A stretch of DNA of 46,723 nucleotides from Bacteroidota bacterium (GTDB lineage: Bacteria; Bacteroidota; Bacteroidia; Chitinophagales; Chitinophagaceae): contig JAKQJG010000268.1 in the NCBI GenBank assembly GCA_029561305.1, positions 1 through 46,723 on the forward strand, read 5' to 3'. Below the pieces are notes generated by a model. That model searched no databases. It was not told the DNA's origin and worked only from the letters and a program-made list of their open reading frames with translations. The stretch's first letter is position 1, and the number at the start of each line of letters is the position of its first letter. Below, in pieces: positions 17,532-25,512 of this stretch. Made by a program: the position numbers and the translations under genes.

Positions 17532-18368
17532 ATGCTCACACGCCTCGCCCCCACTCCCAGCGGATACATTCATACAGGGAATATTTACAACTTCCTGCTC
17601 AACTGGCTTTGGGCAAGGAGCAACAATGGAAAAGTTATGCTCCGGATAGATGATGGTGATGCCACCCGGAAAAGAAAAGAATATGTTGAAGATATTTTTT
17701 ATGTGCTCGACTGGCTTGGGCTCGATTGGGATATTGGTCCCTCAGGTCCAGGCGATTTCGAGGCCAACTGGTCGCAGTTGAAACGCACTGACTTATACAA
17801 AGACATACTGGATGAACTGGTTAAAAAAAACTGTGTGTTTGCCTGCACTTGCAGCCGCAACCAGGCATGCCAGTGTGCAGAGAAAAAAGCAAACCTTCAT
17901 CAAACTAATACTGCCTGGAAAATGAAGGTGATAGAAAACAGCAGCATTCATTTCAGAGATAAGATCATGGGAAATACTGCAATTGATATACTTCCCTTTG
18001 TTATAAAAAGAAAAGATGGCTTTGCATCCTACCAGGTTTGTTCGCTGGCTGATGACAGGCATTTTGGCATTACACATATATGCCGCGGTAATGACCTGAA
18101 AGAATCAACAGCGATGCAGTTGTATATTGACCAGCAAACTGCCTTACCGTCTTTTTATCAATGTCAGTTTTGGCATCATCTGTTGATACCCGGTACCAAC
18201 GGAATAAAATTGTCGAAAAGCGCCGGTGTTTCTGCTGAAAGTATCATTAAAACTTATTCGAAAGCAGACATCTTCTCCTCTTTTGCGTCCTGGATGGGCT
18301 GGCAACATGCAGGTGAAATCACCTTGCAGGAAATGGTGCAGGCCCCTGTATTTAATATGGGTAAATAG
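17532..18368 (+). CDS. glutamyl-Q tRNA(Asp) synthetase-like (truncated GluRS paralogue)
   Basis: Class I synthetase-like protein of 278 residues holding only the catalytic half of GluRS. The HIGH-type motif is SGYIHTGN (about 10-17) and the KMSKS loop is KLSKS (226-230). A Cys cluster (C105, C107, C113, C115) lies where GluQ and GluRS bind zinc. The anticodon-binding domain is absent, as in GluQ, which glutamylates queuosine in tRNA(Asp). LRIDDGDATRKRKEYVEDIFYVLDWLGLDWD matches the family, which usually has DLD or DID at the start of this run. The ATG abuts the GT9 stop with no gap. GluQ is the best call; other acceptors are possible for GluRS-like stand-alone proteins. Confidence 0.85.
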   Translation: MLTRLAPTPSGYIHTGNIYNFLLNWLWARSNNGKVMLRIDDGDATRKRKEYVEDIFYVLDWLGLDWDIGPSGPGDFEANWSQLKRTDLYKDILDELVKKNCVFACTCSRNQACQCAEKKANLHQTNTAWKMKVIENSSIHFRDKIMGNTAIDILPFVIKRKDGFASYQVCSLADDRHFGITHICRGNDLKESTAMQLYIDQQTALPSFYQCQFWHHLLIPGTNGIKLSKSAGVSAESIIKTYSKADIFSSFASWMGWQHAGEITLQEMVQAPVFNMGK

Positions 18369-18377
18369 TTCGCTTTC

Positions 18378-18393
18378 TACTCCAAATGGAGTA
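18378..18393 (+). other. hairpin just after the GluQ-like gene
   Basis: TACTCC and GGAGTA pair perfectly around a 4-nt AAAT loop 9 bp after the stop. No T tract follows, so this may be an mRNA end-protecting hairpin rather than a full terminator. Confidence 0.45.
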
Positions 18394-18427
18394 CGCTTTA
18401 GATTGACGCATACACTTATTTTTACGG

Positions 18428-18447
18428 CAACAGGCATCTTCCTGTTG
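18428..18447 (+). other. hairpin in the metalloprotease leader
   Basis: CAACAGG (18428-18434) and CCTGTTG (18441-18447) pair perfectly around a 6-nt loop, ending 16 bp before the ATG at 18464. It could act as a leader hairpin affecting translation. Confidence 0.4.
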
Positions 18448-18463
18448 AATTAAATACGGGTAT

Positions 18464-20080
18464 ATGTTTAAATTTTTACTCCTGTTTGGGTATGGCATCA
18501 TCCAGGCTGTGAATGCCACTGCACAACAACAACCATCACAGCTGTACAATATGGTAACGGCTACGCCTGCAGCAGAAAAAGTTGCAGCATCCACTCAGCT
18601 TTTCAAACGTTCAACCACCATACAGCAGGATGAACTTGCCAGCACGCTGCTGACGCAACAGCTGCTGGACTTAGACAAAAACCAATCGGCTGGCATTTAT
18701 CAATCGCAGCCAGGCAGGTTATCAATAACAGTTCCCTATGCACATAACAGAACATACATCCTTCAACTGGTGCAGCAGGATATCAGTTTTGATGGCTTAA
18801 CCCTGTACACACTAACGGGAACGGGCAGCTCAAAAAAAGCTGGCAAAGTGAAGGCTGTTCACTACCGGGGATATATCGAAGGCTTTCCTGCATCCATTGC
18901 CGCCGTGTCTGTATTTGCAAATGGCGAAATAATGGCAATTTTCAGCAGTGAAGAAGGGAATTTTAATCTTGGAAAAATCAATAACAAGGATGAATATATT
19001 GTATACAACAGTATGGATATGCGCAGCACCTTGGGTTATGAATGTGGTGCTGCCATGCTGCCTGTTATCAGCACCAGCAAAGAAAAACGCCCTGCAGCGC
19101 CTTCACAGCCACAGGGTGGAACGCTGAATTTGCTTTGCAAAAAAGTAAGGTTTCATTGGGAAGTGGATTATAAGCTTTATAACAACAACTTCAGCGGAAA
19201 TCTCAACAATACAGCAAACTATATTGCTGGTTTATTCAACCAGCTGGCTGCCATGTATGCCAATGAAGGCATCCTGGTTGAACTTAACAGCACTTTTATC
19301 TGGACAACACCCGATCCCTATAATACCTCCACTGCTGATAGTGCACTGGCCACTCTAAAAAGACGTTATAATGCACTCGGCGACAACTTCAATGGTGATC
19401 TCTGTATGCTGATAGATGGTGCGCCCACTAACAACGGCGGTTTGGCGTATATCCTTGATTTTGACCAATGCAACCGGGCTTTCGCATACGGCTATGCCAA
19501 TGTGTACGCAACCTATAATACAGTACCCACTTATTCGTGGGATGTGGAAGTGATGACACATGAATCGGGTCACCTGATGGGTTCTTTTCACACCCAATGG
19601 TGCGGATGGAATACCGGCGCCGGTAATACTTGTGGGGCCATTGATAATTGTTTTGCAGTAGAGGCCGGCCCAGGATGCAGTACTTGTATTTCCACTGTCA
19701 ACACGAACCCTTCCGCTCCTCCGGGATTTATGGGAACTGTTATGAGTTACTGCTACCTGCGGGATGGCATTGGAGTGAACCTCTCCTATGGTTTTGGAGC
19801 AAAGCCGCAAGCCCGGATAAGAAGTTGTGTGAATGCGGCGGCCTGTTTTATACCAGATAGCAAATGGACAGGCACGGTAAGTACTGCCTGGGAAAACGCA
19901 GCCAACTGGAGTTGTGGAGCAATACCTACCGTAAATACAGATGTTACCATCAGCGGTGGAGCTATCAATTACCCGGTAGTAAACAGCCCGGCCACCTGCA
20001 GAAAATTAAACCAAAAAACCAACACTACCGTCACCGTTAGAACGGGTTTTTCTTTGAGTGTGGCGGGAAGAGGCAACTAA
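18464..20080 (+). CDS. secreted zinc metalloprotease (reprolysin-like metzincin)
   Basis: Exported protein of 538 residues with a signal peptide (LLLFGYGIIQAVNATAQ). The catalytic zinc motif is HESGHLMGSFH (His366, His370, His376; Glu367), the metzincin HExxHxxGxxH, and a Met-turn VMSYC follows at about 427. The N-terminal 210 residues look like an inhibitory prodomain (with FDGLTLYTLTG and VHYRGYIEGFPASIAAVSVFANG). Many cysteines in the catalytic domain suggest disulphides. The end (residues about 460-538) is a W...NWS domain like that of the protein at 260-3271; the frame stops abruptly after SLSVAGRGN with no type IX sorting domain, so a C-terminal truncation is possible. It is convergent with the FKBP gene across a strong terminator. 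Confidence 0.92.
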   Translation: MFKFLLLFGYGIIQAVNATAQQQPSQLYNMVTATPAAEKVAASTQLFKRSTTIQQDELASTLLTQQLLDLDKNQSAGIYQSQPGRLSITVPYAHNRTYILQLVQQDISFDGLTLYTLTGTGSSKKAGKVKAVHYRGYIEGFPASIAAVSVFANGEIMAIFSSEEGNFNLGKINNKDEYIVYNSMDMRSTLGYECGAAMLPVISTSKEKRPAAPSQPQGGTLNLLCKKVRFHWEVDYKLYNNNFSGNLNNTANYIAGLFNQLAAMYANEGILVELNSTFIWTTPDPYNTSTADSALATLKRRYNALGDNFNGDLCMLIDGAPTNNGGLAYILDFDQCNRAFAYGYANVYATYNTVPTYSWDVEVMTHESGHLMGSFHTQWCGWNTGAGNTCGAIDNCFAVEAGPGCSTCISTVNTNPSAPPGFMGTVMSYCYLRDGIGVNLSYGFGAKPQARIRSCVNAAACFIPDSKWTGTVSTAWENAANWSCGAIPTVNTDVTISGGAINYPVVNSPATCRKLNQKTNTTVTVRTGFSLSVAGRGN

Positions 20081-20109
20081 TTAGAATTATAAACAACCCT
20101 TGCATCAAC

Positions 20110-20139
20110 AAAAAATCCCGGAAGTTCCGGGATTTTTTA
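20110..20139. terminator. bidirectional intrinsic terminator
   Basis: TCCCGG (20116-20121) pairs with CCGGGA (20127-20132), flanked by an A run on the left and T6 on the right, between convergent genes. It should terminate the metalloprotease transcript on plus and the FKBP transcript on minus. Confidence 0.88.
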
Positions 20140-20148
20140 TTGAGAATT

Positions 20149-21258
20149 TTATTGATCTTTTTTGGGTTCAGCTGGCACCGGCACCGGGGCTGGTAATGTA
20201 TCAACCACTGTTGGTACAACCATGGTATCTTGTTTTGGTGCTGGCGGCGGTGGAGGCGGAGCAGGATGCGTAACTTTCACCAGTTCCACATCAAATAACA
20301 AAATTGAATTAGCGGGTATTCCTTTTGGATTAGCTGGACTGCCGGGTCTTGACTGAGCACCATACGCCAGGCCTGAAGGAATGTAAAATGTGGCCTTGCC
20401 GCCTTGCTTCATCAATGCTATCCCTTCATCCCAACCTCTAATTACAGACCCACGTCCAAGCACAAACGTAAATGGCTGTACATGTTTAAAGGCTGTATCT
20501 TCATTACTATCAAACTTTTTTCCATCCATGAAATAGCCGGTATAGTTCATTACTACGGTATCATTCGCCATGGCCTTTTCACCTGTTCCCTCTTCTTTCA
20601 ATGTATAGTACAACCCGGAAGCTGTTTTAACAGGGGTAAAACTTTTCTTTTTAAAATAAGCCTGCAGCGCTTTGTCATCTTTCACTACTAATTTAGCAGC
20701 TTCTGCTTTTTGCTTAGCCGCCTGCTCTTTCATTTGTTTTTCAAATGCGGCTGTTTGTTCTTTTATTACCTTGTCTTTGGTTTTTACACTTACCAATTTT
20801 ATAAAGTACTGTACCTTATCCCCTTTCTTTATAAAGTCGGGCATTTTAGACTTGGCATTTTTAAATAACGCATCAGCATCTACCAGGCACACGGCACTGT
20901 CACCCGGTGTCATCAACATGATCACTTCTATCAGGTCACCTTTAAAAGCTGGTTTTGCAACACCATACACACCTGGCTTACCTTTAAATTCCGCTGCGGT
21001 ACTGTAGAGTATCCTGTTATTGCACTGCGACTGCATATTAAGACTGATCTGCCCGCCTTCCTCTGGTTTTGGTGAAGAAGGTTTATCAACTATAAAAGCA
21101 TACTGCAAACCAGAGGGAAGTTTTTTATAGGTAAATGCAGTTGCCGGAACCAATTGCGGCCCTTGTGGCTGTGCTTGTGGTGGGGTCTTGGGTTGCTGAG
21201 CCATCACGCCAATAGCAAAGAAGGAAAGGCAAAAAGCAAAAGAGAATTTTTGTAACAT
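20149..21258 (-). CDS. secreted FKBP-type peptidyl-prolyl cis-trans isomerase
   Basis: Exported isomerase of 369 residues with a signal peptide (FSFAFCLSFFAIGVMAQ). The first 200 residues contain a degenerate FKBP-like region (GLQYAFIVDKPSSPKPEEGGQISLNMQ...) that lacks the ligand-binding aromatic residues, and a Lys/Ala/Gln-rich helix. A canonical FKBP domain follows (about 208-325): SGLYYTLKEEGTGEKA, VVMNYTGYFMDGKKFDSN, PFTFVLGRGSVIRGWDEGIALMKQGGKATFYIPSGLAYG and SILLFDVELVKV. The tail is very proline-rich with valines, and the frame ends EPKKDQ. It probably acts on outer-membrane or secreted proteins in the periplasm. The ATG at 21258 fits the signal peptide. Confidence 0.93.
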   Translation of the reverse strand: MLQKFSFAFCLSFFAIGVMAQQPKTPPQAQPQGPQLVPATAFTYKKLPSGLQYAFIVDKPSSPKPEEGGQISLNMQSQCNNRILYSTAAEFKGKPGVYGVAKPAFKGDLIEVIMLMTPGDSAVCLVDADALFKNAKSKMPDFIKKGDKVQYFIKLVSVKTKDKVIKEQTAAFEKQMKEQAAKQKAEAAKLVVKDDKALQAYFKKKSFTPVKTASGLYYTLKEEGTGEKAMANDTVVMNYTGYFMDGKKFDSNEDTAFKHVQPFTFVLGRGSVIRGWDEGIALMKQGGKATFYIPSGLAYGAQSRPGSPANPKGIPANSILLFDVELVKVTHPAPPPPPPAPKQDTMVVPTVVDTLPAPVPVPAEPKKDQ

Positions 21259-21464
21259 ATGTTTCGTGACATTTTACTGTTGAAAATAACGGGTGTAAAT
21301 ATAAAGTATCATTTTGCAAAAAACACCACTGGGAACAATTTAGCATTGTAGTTGAATTTTGAAATTCTACAGCCCCAACAAATTGAGTGGGAATATTAAA
21401 TAAATATCAAAATAATCTTGCAGGGTAAAAGATAAATTTAATTAGCTTTATTAGCCAAATTTGA

Positions 21465-21503
21465 CCTAAACCTCCAAACTTCAAAACCAATAAACCTCAA
21501 ACT
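21465..21503. repeat. leader of AAAC-rich words spaced 7-8 bp
   Basis: Five AAA(A)C words recur at 7-8 bp spacing up to the ATG at 21504. The first 23 bp (from CCTAAACCTC) match the sequence at 16463-16485 at about 19 positions. Confidence 0.5.
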
Positions 21504-21989
21504 ATGCAACTCAATTTCTGGCTCATCTTTGTCGCAGGACTTATTCCGCTTATTACCGGGTTCATCTGGTATCATCCAAAAATATTTGGTAATGCCTGGA
21601 TGCGTTCGGCAGGTCTTACAGAAGATTCCTTAAAAGGCGGCAAAATGGGGCTCATTTTTGGGCTTACTTATTTATTCGGCTGTATCCTTGCATCTGCACT
21701 CATGACGATCGTAATTCATCAAATGGGTTTTAGTTCTGCTTTACAAGGAGATACCAGTGCGGAAACCACTGCTTACATGAAACAGTTTTTTGAAACTTAT
21801 GGAAACCGGTTCCGCACGTTTAAACATGGTGCCCTTCATGGCACCATTTCGGGCTTATTTATTGCCATGCCCGTATTGGGGATCTGCGCTTTGTTTGAAA
21901 GAAAAAACTTCAAATACATTGCCATTCATACAGGCTACTGGATGCTCACTATGGCGTTGATGGGCGGTGTTCTTTGTGCTTACATGTAA
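21504..21989 (+). CDS. DUF1761 family membrane protein
   Basis: Membrane protein of 161 residues with about four TM segments. The N-terminus WLIFVAGLIPLITGFIWYHPKIFGNAWMRSAG is the family signature (a first TM followed by WY.P..FG..W), and the later HGALHGTISGLFIAMPVLGICALFERKNFKYIAIHTGYWMLTMALMGGVL matches its C-terminal half. Function is unknown. It is followed by a strong terminator, so it is likely monocistronic on the 3' side. The start at 21504 directly follows the AAAC-rich leader. Confidence 0.88.
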   Translation: MQLNFWLIFVAGLIPLITGFIWYHPKIFGNAWMRSAGLTEDSLKGGKMGLIFGLTYLFGCILASALMTIVIHQMGFSSALQGDTSAETTAYMKQFFETYGNRFRTFKHGALHGTISGLFIAMPVLGICALFERKNFKYIAIHTGYWMLTMALMGGVLCAYM

Positions 21990-22011
21990 GAAACAACACT
22001 TTTAGATGTAC

Positions 22012-22042
22012 AAATGCCCATTCATCGCTGAATGGGCATTTT
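22012..22042 (+). terminator. intrinsic terminator after the DUF1761 gene
   Basis: A 13-bp perfect stem (22012-22024 with 22029-22041) around a TCGC tetraloop, containing TGCCCATTCA and its complement. The 3' side ends in a short T run. It lies 23 bp after the stop. Confidence 0.8.
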
Positions 22043-22208
22043 AAATTAAACCGCTCAATCAAAATGTTCTGTAAAATTCAAACCTACACAATAGTAATTA
22101 TACTCTTACGGCGCTGGGACTTCGAGGCCTAAGATAAAAAGCGTCCGACAGGTAGAAAAAAATACCCCCTACTTCCCTTACACTGGCCGATGTACCTGTC
22201 CGATAAAT

Positions 22209-23294
22209 TTATAAAGCATTCATTTGTTTCAAAAACTTCTCCGAATTGAGTTTCACATTTTCCGGAGGATTAAGGCTGATTGATTTTTTGAAATTGATGA
22301 TGGCATTCTTTTTATCACCTTTCATAAAAAAGGCTTCTCCAAGACTGTCCCATGTATTGGCACTTTTTGGAAAGCGTTTGGTATTAAGCGTTAGTACTTC
22401 TATCGCTTTGTCCTGCATGCCTCCATTTAACAATTGGTAGCCGTATATATTTAACTCCGCTTCCGTTGCAATGCCCATGGCTTCGGTCATTATTTTATCA
22501 GCCTCTTCTGCTTTGCCCATTTCTTTTAGAATACCTGATTTTACACTGAGTGTTGCAAAACTGTTGTTTTGCGCAACAGCAGTATTGGCCCATGCCAGTC
22601 CCTGCTCCAGAGCCGTCTTGTTTTGCAGCGTATATTGTGCTGCACTTAGAAAACCCTGCCATGTAAATCCCAACGGCCCTTTTAGTTCTTCAGCCGCATT
22701 TTTAAGTACGATGGCATCCATATCAAAAGAGATCTTTACTGGCAACTGCTTTTTCTCCCAGTTTAAGACCATCACTGCTTCATCTTTTTTTACATTGATA
22801 AAATCATATGTAAGCAATTCGGTATGCTGTATATCGGCAAGTTTTATAGGCGCCCTCAGCACATCCTGGTCGGCTTCATAAAAAAAACTGCCCCAGCTCC
22901 TATAATCTTTTGACAATACGATTTCTCCTGTATTATTTTCATTCACTACAAAGAACAGCCCATAGGTACCGGCTTTTACGGGTTTACCTTCTATAGTAGC
23001 ATCATGACTCAGATTGAGGGTGCTGTTTTCATTTGCGCCGGCACGCCACGGTGCATCTTTATTATTGCCGAAGCCCTGCTTTGTCCAGCCAAAAGGTACC
23101 AGGTTGCCCCATACAACCCTTCCTTTAACCGCAGGCCTTGAATATTGAACCGTAACTTTCGCAATACCGATGGTTTGTGATACTTCAGCTGCAGGACTTG
23201 CCTGCGGTGTGGTCACATTCTGGCTCAGTGCGAAAAAAGGAGCGGCAGTAATCAAAAAGATTGCCGACATGCGGACTGCATAATGTAAAATCAT
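22209..23294 (-). CDS. DUF2911 protein with C-terminal TPR repeats
   Basis: Exported protein of 361 residues with signal peptide MSAIFLITAAPFFALSQ. The DUF2911 domain (about 30-190) has VTVQYSRPAVKGRVVWGNLVPFG, PWRAGANENSTLNLSHDATIEGKPVKAGTYGLFFV and IVLSKDYRSWGSFFY, all characteristic. The remaining 150 residues form TPR-like helices, ending in SANTWDSLGEAFFMKGDKKNAIINFKKSISLNP. The family is common in Bacteroidota and function is unknown; the first domain is probably a beta-rich binding domain. The ATG at 23294 is chosen over the TTG at 23300; an internal ATG at 23270 would also leave a signal peptide. Confidence 0.88.
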   Translation of the reverse strand: MILHYAVRMSAIFLITAAPFFALSQNVTTPQASPAAEVSQTIGIAKVTVQYSRPAVKGRVVWGNLVPFGWTKQGFGNNKDAPWRAGANENSTLNLSHDATIEGKPVKAGTYGLFFVVNENNTGEIVLSKDYRSWGSFFYEADQDVLRAPIKLADIQHTELLTYDFINVKKDEAVMVLNWEKKQLPVKISFDMDAIVLKNAAEELKGPLGFTWQGFLSAAQYTLQNKTALEQGLAWANTAVAQNNSFATLSVKSGILKEMGKAEEADKIMTEAMGIATEAELNIYGYQLLNGGMQDKAIEVLTLNTKRFPKSANTWDSLGEAFFMKGDKKNAIINFKKSISLNPPENVKLNSEKFLKQMNAL

Positions 23295-23574
23295 AAACAA
23301 GTGTTTTAGTTAGCAAAAAAAAAGCAGTAGTAAGTTACTTTGTAAAATACCGGCATACTACAATTATTTACTGAACGGATATTATTAACTGACAAAACAA
23401 TGAAAATGGGTGATGAGAGGATTTAGATATGCAGCTGATCTTCATGGAGGTGACAGTCTGGACCGATTCTTCCGAACCAACAGGTACAATTTAGAATCAA
23501 TACCGGCCCTCCGTGCAACATCTTATTCATAATGTACAAATACAATACATTCGCAGGGCGATAATATAAAACTT

Positions 23575-24081
23575 ATGGGCAGCATTCAAAAACGGGAAAA
23601 CTACATTTCATGGGATGAATATTTTATGGGAGTGGCCTTGCTAAGTGCCAAACGGAGTAAAGACCCCAGCACGCAGGTGGGTGCCTGTATTGTAAATGAA
23701 AAAAATAAAATTGTTGGCGCTGGTTACAACGGTTTGCCCATTGGCTGCGATGATGATGATTTTCCCTGGGAAAAAGAAGGTGATTTTTTACAGACTAAAT
23801 ATCCCTTTGTTTGTCATGCCGAATTAAACGCCATTCTGAATAATATTGGGATGGATCTGAAGGGTTGTAAGATCTATACAGCGCTGTTCCCCTGTAATGA
23901 ATGTTCCAAAGCGATCATTCAGTCCGGCATTTCTGAAGTTATCTATTTATCAGACAAGTATGAAGGCAGCGATATCTTTAAAGCAGCTAAGGTAATGCTT
24001 GACAAAGCAGGTGTACAATGCCGCAAAGTAAAAGTGAGTATCAGCAGCCTGCATTTGTCATTCAAAGAAGAAGATGTATAA
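23575..24081 (+). CDS. deoxycytidylate (dCMP) deaminase
   Basis: Zinc-dependent cytidine/deoxycytidylate deaminase of 168 residues, converting dCMP to dUMP for thymidylate synthesis. The catalytic HAE is H81-E83 (CHAELNAIL) and the zinc cysteines are C107 and C110 (PCNEC). RSKDPSTQVGACIV and GAGYNGLPIGCDD with the acidic DDDDFPWE run match dCMP deaminases rather than CDA or tRNA deaminases. The 280 bp upstream contain no gene and probably hold its promoter. Confidence 0.94.
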   Translation: MGSIQKRENYISWDEYFMGVALLSAKRSKDPSTQVGACIVNEKNKIVGAGYNGLPIGCDDDDFPWEKEGDFLQTKYPFVCHAELNAILNNIGMDLKGCKIYTALFPCNECSKAIIQSGISEVIYLSDKYEGSDIFKAAKVMLDKAGVQCRKVKVSISSLHLSFKEEDV

Positions 24082-24221
24082 TAAACCCAACCTGTATTTT
24101 ATCAAGGTTAAAGCAGGCAATTGTTGTTGGAGAAAAACAAAACTGAATTTCCAGGCTGGTATTTTTTCTTTCAGGGACTTTCGGCATTGTATTTTCTGAC
24201 CGGGTCTTTTAGAAAAAACAA

Positions 24222-24773
24222 ATGACCATCGCACAGGCCCGTACAATCAACAGCCTTTTGGCAATAATACTGGTTGTAACAAATCATTTAGTGTATGGAT
24301 GGTACCTGGTTACGATGCATTTATCGCTGGAACTACTGAACAGGCAACACAAATACCTTCAACACTCTTACAAACTGTACAATGGCATTTTTGTTTTGTA
24401 CACCGGCGTATTGCTGGCCAGGGTACGCCGCTTTCATTTTAATAACAACACTGAGTGGCTGATCAATTGTACAGAACATTTTCTATTCGGCGTAGTCATT
24501 TGTATCAAGATCTACATCTATACTGCCTTGTTTGGTTCACGCTGCCATTTATCAAGACAACAAAGAGGAGTAATTGCATTTACTGTATTTAACCTGGTGG
24601 GTGTGTTCAATGAAGTATTTCAAAATGAACTTGCTCAAAGAGAACTGTTTATTCTTATACCCGATAGTATTAAGGATATACAGGTGAATCTGATGGGGTC
24701 CTTGGTTTTTGGTGCGGTGGTTTGGGGAAGGATCAGTTGGATAAAGTACGGGAGAAATAATATAACGCTTTAA
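24222..24773 (+). CDS. membrane protein, weakly VanZ-like
   Basis: Predicted membrane protein of 183 residues with about five TM segments. The C-terminal third has an NEVFQNELAQRE run, then DSIKDIQVNLMG and a final TM, the same order as the E..Q.....R..D...N..G pattern of VanZ-like proteins, though several positions differ, so the similarity is suggestive only. Function unknown. The gene lies alone between dCMP deaminase and the sigma factor, 140 bp from the former. Confidence 0.6.
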   Translation: MTIAQARTINSLLAIILVVTNHLVYGWYLVTMHLSLELLNRQHKYLQHSYKLYNGIFVLYTGVLLARVRRFHFNNNTEWLINCTEHFLFGVVICIKIYIYTALFGSRCHLSRQQRGVIAFTVFNLVGVFNEVFQNELAQRELFILIPDSIKDIQVNLMGSLVFGAVVWGRISWIKYGRNNITL

Positions 24774-24985
24774 TTGATCCGCCAGCAAACTGAAATTTTT
24801 GAGGAAAACAGCTTTTTGCAATTTCAAAATACCCTGATTTTCAAACAGCATTCATCTAATGCAATATCAGCTGCATCATAACAGGAGATCGCAGCAACCC
24901 TGGTTCCATTTATAACCCTTGAAACTATTTTTTTATCCTGTAAGTTTTACTGGAAGTTAAGCAACTAATGTACCATATAACCTGA

Positions 24986-25012
24986 TTTGGAAAAGTGATA
25001 GTGTGATATTTG
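24986..25012 (+). promoter_or_regulatory. candidate sigma-type promoter of the ECF sigma gene
   Basis: TTTG (24986-24989) and a TATTTG box (25007-25012) are spaced 17 bp apart, close to the Bacteroidota -33 TTTG / -7 TAnnTTTG pattern but lacking two bases of it. The box ends 22 bp before the ATG at 25035. Confidence 0.35.
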
Positions 25013-25017
25013 ATCAC
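25003..25017. promoter_or_regulatory. palindrome overlapping the candidate -7 box of the sigma gene
   Basis: GTGAT (25003-25007) and ATCAC (25013-25017) form a perfect inverted repeat with a 5-bp spacer, overlapping the promoter-like box. It has the size and position of an operator. Confidence 0.35.
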
Positions 25018-25034
25018 CAGAAATTGTGAATAGT

Positions 25035-25505
25035 ATGGAAAAAGAATTTTTAGCGGCGGTCCATCAACATCAAAGAATTATTTATAAAGTTTGCAGGATT
25101 TACCGGGATAACAGGGAAGACCAGGAAGACTTATTTCAAGAGATTGTTTATCAACTTTGGAAATCCTTCCCCGGTTTTAAAAGTGAGTCTAAAATAAGCT
25201 CCTGGATATACAGGATAGCGTTGAATACCGCCATCGCTGTTTACAGGAAACCCAAACTGCCGGTTGACCTTTACAAGGAGTTACCTGACCAAATTCAGAC
25301 TGCACAGGAAAAGCCTGTTTCAGAAAACGAGGAACGGCTATTTAACGCCTTTCGAAAACTGAACGATGCCGAGAAAGCTGTTGTATCACTTTTTCTTGAA
25401 GATTTCAGTTACAGGGAAATTTCAGAAATAACCGGCTTGAGTGAAAACAATGTGGGGGTACGGTTAACCAGAATTAAAAATAAGTTGAAAGAAATACTAA
25501 AATAA
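25035..25505 (+). CDS. ECF-type RNA polymerase sigma factor
   Basis: Alternative sigma factor of 156 residues, starting MEKEFLAAVHQHQRIIYKVC. Region 2 (about 5-80) has DQEDLFQEIVYQLWKSFPGFK and SWIYRIALNTAIAVYR; region 4 (about 98-156) has FRKLNDAEKAVVSLFLEDFSYREISEITGLSENNVGVRLTRIKNKLKEIL, a helix-turn-helix. The ATG at 25035 is preferred over the GTG at 25026. The next gene begins 8 bp later and encodes a membrane protein, the usual arrangement for a sigma with a membrane partner. Target promoters cannot be inferred from the window. Confidence 0.93.
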   Translation: MEKEFLAAVHQHQRIIYKVCRIYRDNREDQEDLFQEIVYQLWKSFPGFKSESKISSWIYRIALNTAIAVYRKPKLPVDLYKELPDQIQTAQEKPVSENEERLFNAFRKLNDAEKAVVSLFLEDFSYREISEITGLSENNVGVRLTRIKNKLKEILK

Positions 25506-25512
25506 TAATACT

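Noticed and set aside
25002-25018. The sigma-gene palindrome as a CRP site (TGTGA ... TCACA).
   Set aside because: The spacing is seven rather than six and the right half reads TCACC, so it is only a generic palindrome.
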